From contig JANFOG010000012.1 in the NCBI GenBank assembly GCA_024336345.1, forward strand, positions 1,226,541-1,290,540: DNA of 64,000 bases. The letters run 5' to 3'. The notes below the pieces were generated by a model. That model saw only the letters and a list, made by a program, of their open reading frames with translations, did not search any database and was not told the DNA's origin. This document shows, one piece after another, positions 60,439-64,000 of this stretch (position 1 is the stretch's first letter; each line of letters starts with the position of its first letter). This DNA is from Mariannaea sp. PMI_226. Lineage: Eukaryota; Ascomycota; Sordariomycetes; Hypocreales; Nectriaceae. The position numbers and the translations under genes were made by a program.

Positions 60439-60456
60439 ACTAAAATCACAACCCTG
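60439..60456 (-). repeat. right terminal inverted repeat of hAT copy 2
   Basis: actaaaatcacaaccctg; reverse complement begins cagggttgtgattttagt. Preceded by subterminal repeats from about 60,235. Confidence 0.92.
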
Positions 60457-63400
60457 CTTATAATAAAGAAGATAATTAAGGAAAAATAAAAATAAAAAAA
60501 TAAAAATAAATTAATAATTATAAAAAAAATATTAAATATAAAAGAGGAAGATTTTATTAAGATTAGACTTTTTATTATGATAATAGAAAATAAAGATTGA
60601 AAATAATAAATATTATTATTAATAATATTGGCTATAATTATTAAAATATAAATTAATATATAAAATCTTAAAATATTAAATAAATATAAAAAAGAAAAAA
60701 AGAAAAAAAACTAATTTTAATATTATATTATAATAGAAAGTAAAAATAATAATGAATTATTAATTTAGTAATAAAGATAATAATAAATAATATCTTTTCT
60801 ATAAATATACATAATTGCCAATATTAAAGTTAGTTTTTAAGCCTTATTATTATATATAATATAATATATAATAAACTAATATTTTAATATAATATTAATT
60901 TTAAAGTTACTATTGCCTTAATTGCCTCAATTATAGCAGACTATAAAGGCCAACCTTCTGTAGATATAAATAGTCCCTATTATTAAAACAATCTTTAAAT
61001 TTAATATAATATTAAGAAAGATATAGCCAAATATAAGGCCAAAAGACACTAAGCTATTTATAAAGCCACAAAATATCTAGCCAGGCCCAGCATACAATAG
61101 TAATCTATATAATTAGGCAAGACCAATCAATAAAGGCTAGGGATCCTTATTTAATTATTTAGATAATTAAATTTATTAAATATAATAATAAATAATATTA
61201 GAACAATTATTTAATATTTAAAAACAAAAAGCTATAAAAAAATATATAAATAAAATTATATAAATAATAATTAAAAAAATAAAAAATAACTAAAATAAAG
61301 CCTTAATATTATTAATTATAAAAATTAAATCACTAAAGCCAGAATTTATAATTATTATATTATAAAAAAGGTTAGGTAATATTAAAATATAAATGCCTAT
61401 AGCCAAATAATACATTTAGATATTCTAAATATATAGATCAGAAGATCTAATATAAGACTTATTAAACTTATTTTAATATCTAAATATAATATTTTTTAAA
61501 AAAAAGAGAGTTTTTTATAATCTTAATTAATATAAATTAATATTAAAAACTATATAAATTAAAATAATATTAGATTTCTACCTTTCTTTTTATAATTCTT
61601 CTATTTTACTTAATTATATATATTATGATTATTATTAGCAATTCCTATTTAGTAAATTAGAGTTTAAAGATAATACTTTTATCTCTAAATATAATATTTA
61701 TATTTTAATTAGATTAAAAGGGATTTAAATTTATTAATTTTATTATATTTAATTAGGAAAAGGCTAAATTAACTATAAAGCCTATTTATATTAATTTTTT
61801 AAATATAAGCATTATTATTCTTTAGAGCTATATAAGCTTATATTTATTAAGGAAAAGCTTATTTTTATAAATTCCTACTTTAGCTAGATTATTTAATATA
61901 ATATTTTAAAAAGGGGAGATAGGGAAACAATTTAGTATCCATAATATATTTAAGGATATATTATAATATTTCTAAATAATATATAGAAGCTTATTAATAA
62001 TATATTATTATACCCTTTAATTTAGGTTTTGGAGTAAATTTATATCTTTTAGTATAAATTAGAAAAATTAATATCTAAAGATCTTTTAAAATTACTATCT
62101 ATTTATTATTAGATTATTAAAAGGGTATTAATTTAGCTTAAGTAGAATAATTATTAATATATAAATATAGAGATTAATATAAAAGAAATATAATATTAAA
62201 GCAAAATTGCTTATAATATGCTAAAAGCTATTTATCAATCTATATAATATAAAGAGCTATTAGCATAAAAGAAAACTAAAATTATATAAATTATATTATT
62301 ATCTAATTGAAAATTGGAAAAAGATAAATTTATAAAGATTATTTTATTATTAAATAAACTTTTGAAAATTGAATTTATTGAATTTATATTAAGATAAATT
62401 AAATCTTATTATAAATTTAAATCTAATAAAATGTTCTCTTTTATAAATAATAAAATAATATTAGAAGATAATATATTAGAAATTAAGGAAAATAAAGATA
62501 AGAATAAGGATTTTATAAATGGCTTCTTTATATAAGATTAACCTCTAGATAGTATAATAATAAGAAGGTTAAATGTTAATATTAATATTTATAAGATTAT
62601 TTATTTCCTTTAGATAAATAAAGCTTAATATCCTTTATAATAAAGCTATAGTTTTTTATAAAGATAATAGGCTTTAAATAAATATTTATTTTAATTATAA
62701 ATAATTAAATATAATAATAAGAATTATATATTTATATTAATTATAAAAGGGATTTTGCTAATTTTAAGGATCCTTTTTTCTTTATTAAAATATTTTTTAT
62801 TCTTTTTTTTTATAAAATTAATAGATTATAGATAGTAGAAAAGGCAAAAGTATTATAATAGGAATATAATTAAATAAGTATATTTAATATAGAATATAGA
62901 TTATATTATAAATTAATTACTAAAGTAATTTAAAATATGCTTATAATTAGGAATATAAGCTTAAGGGCTTAAATAGTAGTGGTTCTTTAGCATTATAGTA
63001 GGCGGTTTTTTAATCACTATATATGCCCATTTTTTATATTTAATATATTATTTTAATTATAAAATTAGGCTATTAATATAATTAATATAAAATAAGATAG
63101 CTTTTTTTAGGTAAAATGGATTTTTATAATATTTATAATATAATGGCTTTTTATTATTAAAAATGATTTAAAAAATGGACATTAAATTTAAAATAATAGC
63201 ATGTAGTAATTATTATAATATATATTTATATATAATTATTAATAATTAATATTAAGAGAATTGAGGATAGCCTTAAGGAGAAAGATTAAATTATTAATTA
63301 TTTAGTTTAAATTGCTAGCTATCTAGTTTATATTAAACCTAAATGATATTACTAATTTAATTAAGTTATGATTATCTATATATTAAATTTACTATTTTGA

Positions 63401-64000
63401 GGTAATAGAAGCCTTTTTATAAAGTCTAAATATAATATATAAGTAAGTATGCTTATTGATTTTTAATCTAATTAGCTTAGCCCTTTTCTTTTATAGAGAG
63501 GTTGGCTTATTTTTTAATTATTATATAAAGGTAGGGGCTATATCTACCTTTAGATAAGTAAGTTAGTATTTTAATATAATAAAAATAAATTAATGGGGGG
63601 CTTTATATATATATAAATTAATTTAGCTATAAAGTAATATACTAATTAATAGCTTAGATAATTTGGAAGTAGATAATCTAGAAGGTATATTTAATTAAAT
63701 ATAAATAAAGATTATAAAGCTTTAATAAAAAGCTATTATTTAATATATAGATAGTATCTTTTATAAAATAAATATAAAGAAAGAGAAATAAAATAAATTT
63801 ATTAAAATTAGAAAGTAAAATCTTAATGAAGAAGCCTTTTAGAAGATAGTAATTAGTTATATTATAAATAATAATATATTATTAATAATATAGAATTCTA
63901 AATAATTAGAAGCTATATTTAATAAGGAAATTAATTTTTATATAAATGCTGTCTAAATTTATAATTATAATGCAATATATATAAAATATATAATATAAAG
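60457..64000. other. unclassified RIP-like AT-rich DNA to the window edge
   Basis: Nearly all A/T with short G/C-retaining words (60,905-61,150; 61,905-61,935; 62,945-63,010; 63,490-63,600). On the + strand, 61,620-62,600 gives long stretches of Lys/Ile/Leu/Tyr-rich translation with stops consistent with a mutated transposon ORF, for example KTKIIQIILLSN and EDNILEIKENKDKNKDF. I could not assign a family. Confidence 0.6.

Larger units (their letters stand above)
56241..60456 (-). mobile_element. hAT-type transposon copy 2 with terminal inverted repeats, 4.2 kb
   Basis: Left end tagggttgtgattttagt (56,241-56,258) and right end actaaaatcacaaccctg (60,439-60,456) are inverted copies differing only in the outermost base (C to T on the left). 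A CAGGG start is usual for hAT elements. Both ends carry many TTAGTAATTAGTTA-type subterminal repeats. The body is a minus-strand transposase at about 56,817-59,870 matching copy 1, including the hAT C-terminal domain at about 56,840-57,065. An 8-bp target duplication is not visible (gatagaag versus cttataat), so the ends may have been rearranged or mutated. Stops throughout: not functional. Confidence 0.85.

Noticed and set aside
56233..60464. 8-bp target-site duplication for hAT copy 2
   Set aside because: Flanking octamers gatagaag and cttataat do not match even allowing transitions.
34561..64000. Mitochondrial DNA insertion, suggested by extreme A+T
   Set aside because: Contains LTR, Gypsy pol and hAT signatures with typical RIP-type stops; no mitochondrial gene text was seen.

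Overview
The window is filamentous-fungal genomic DNA. Pezizomycotina is supported by genes with many 50-100 nt spliceosomal introns and by proteins whose closest recognisable versions are ascomycete. A 71-bp scrap of 18S 3' end plus ITS1 at 20,011-20,081 has the text I associate with Hypocreales (Sordariomycetes). The species cannot be fixed from the sequence. It falls into two compartments with a very sharp border near 34,560-34,620.

Compartment 1 (1-34,560) is gene-dense, of ordinary base composition, and holds 14 recognisable housekeeping genes, each of which I could splice in frame by hand. In order they are: GDP-mannose transporter (-), short-chain dehydrogenase (-), acireductone dioxygenase (-), Derlin (-), centromeric histone H3/CENP-A (+), FUN14-family protein (+), Xaa-Pro aminopeptidase P (-), importin-beta family receptor (+), mitochondrial tryptophanyl-tRNA synthetase (-), mitoribosomal protein uS10m (-), Fcf2 rRNA-processing factor (-), CCAAT-binding factor subunit Hap5/NF-YC (+), exocyst subunit Sec15 (-), Mei2-like RNA-binding protein (+) and an ER SUN-domain protein (-), the last being a 15th gene at the border. 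They do not form one pathway. There is a loose secretory/ER theme (GMT, Derlin, Sec15, SUN) and a mitochondrial theme (FUN14, WARS2, uS10m, possibly AMPP). Intergenic DNA carries many copies of a TAGGTACCT-type motif and nothing coding.

Compartment 2 (about 34,600-64,000, running off the window) is extremely AT-rich, stop-riddled transposon DNA with the look of repeat-induced point mutation (RIP). Its centrepiece is a complete 13.7-kb LTR retrotransposon at 37,406-51,149. It has two LTRs of exactly 396 bp and a 5-bp target duplication (aagta). It carries a degraded Ty3/Gypsy-type gag-protease-RT-RNase H-integrase polyprotein in one frame, plus two further ORF relics after integrase. The second relic sits behind what looks like an internal TATA promoter. 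Scattered through it are about 19 copies of a 20-bp near-palindrome that spare the enzymatic cores and, inside the polyprotein, are nearly always read in the same frame as Pro-x-Asn-Gln-Met. I regard this as the most unusual signal in the window. To its right are two related hAT-type transposons in tandem (copy 1 truncated, 53,037-56,230; copy 2 with terminal inverted repeats, 56,241-60,456). Both carry subterminal tandem arrays and a 10-bp minisatellite inside a transposase intron. The last 3.5 kb is unclassified RIP-like debris.
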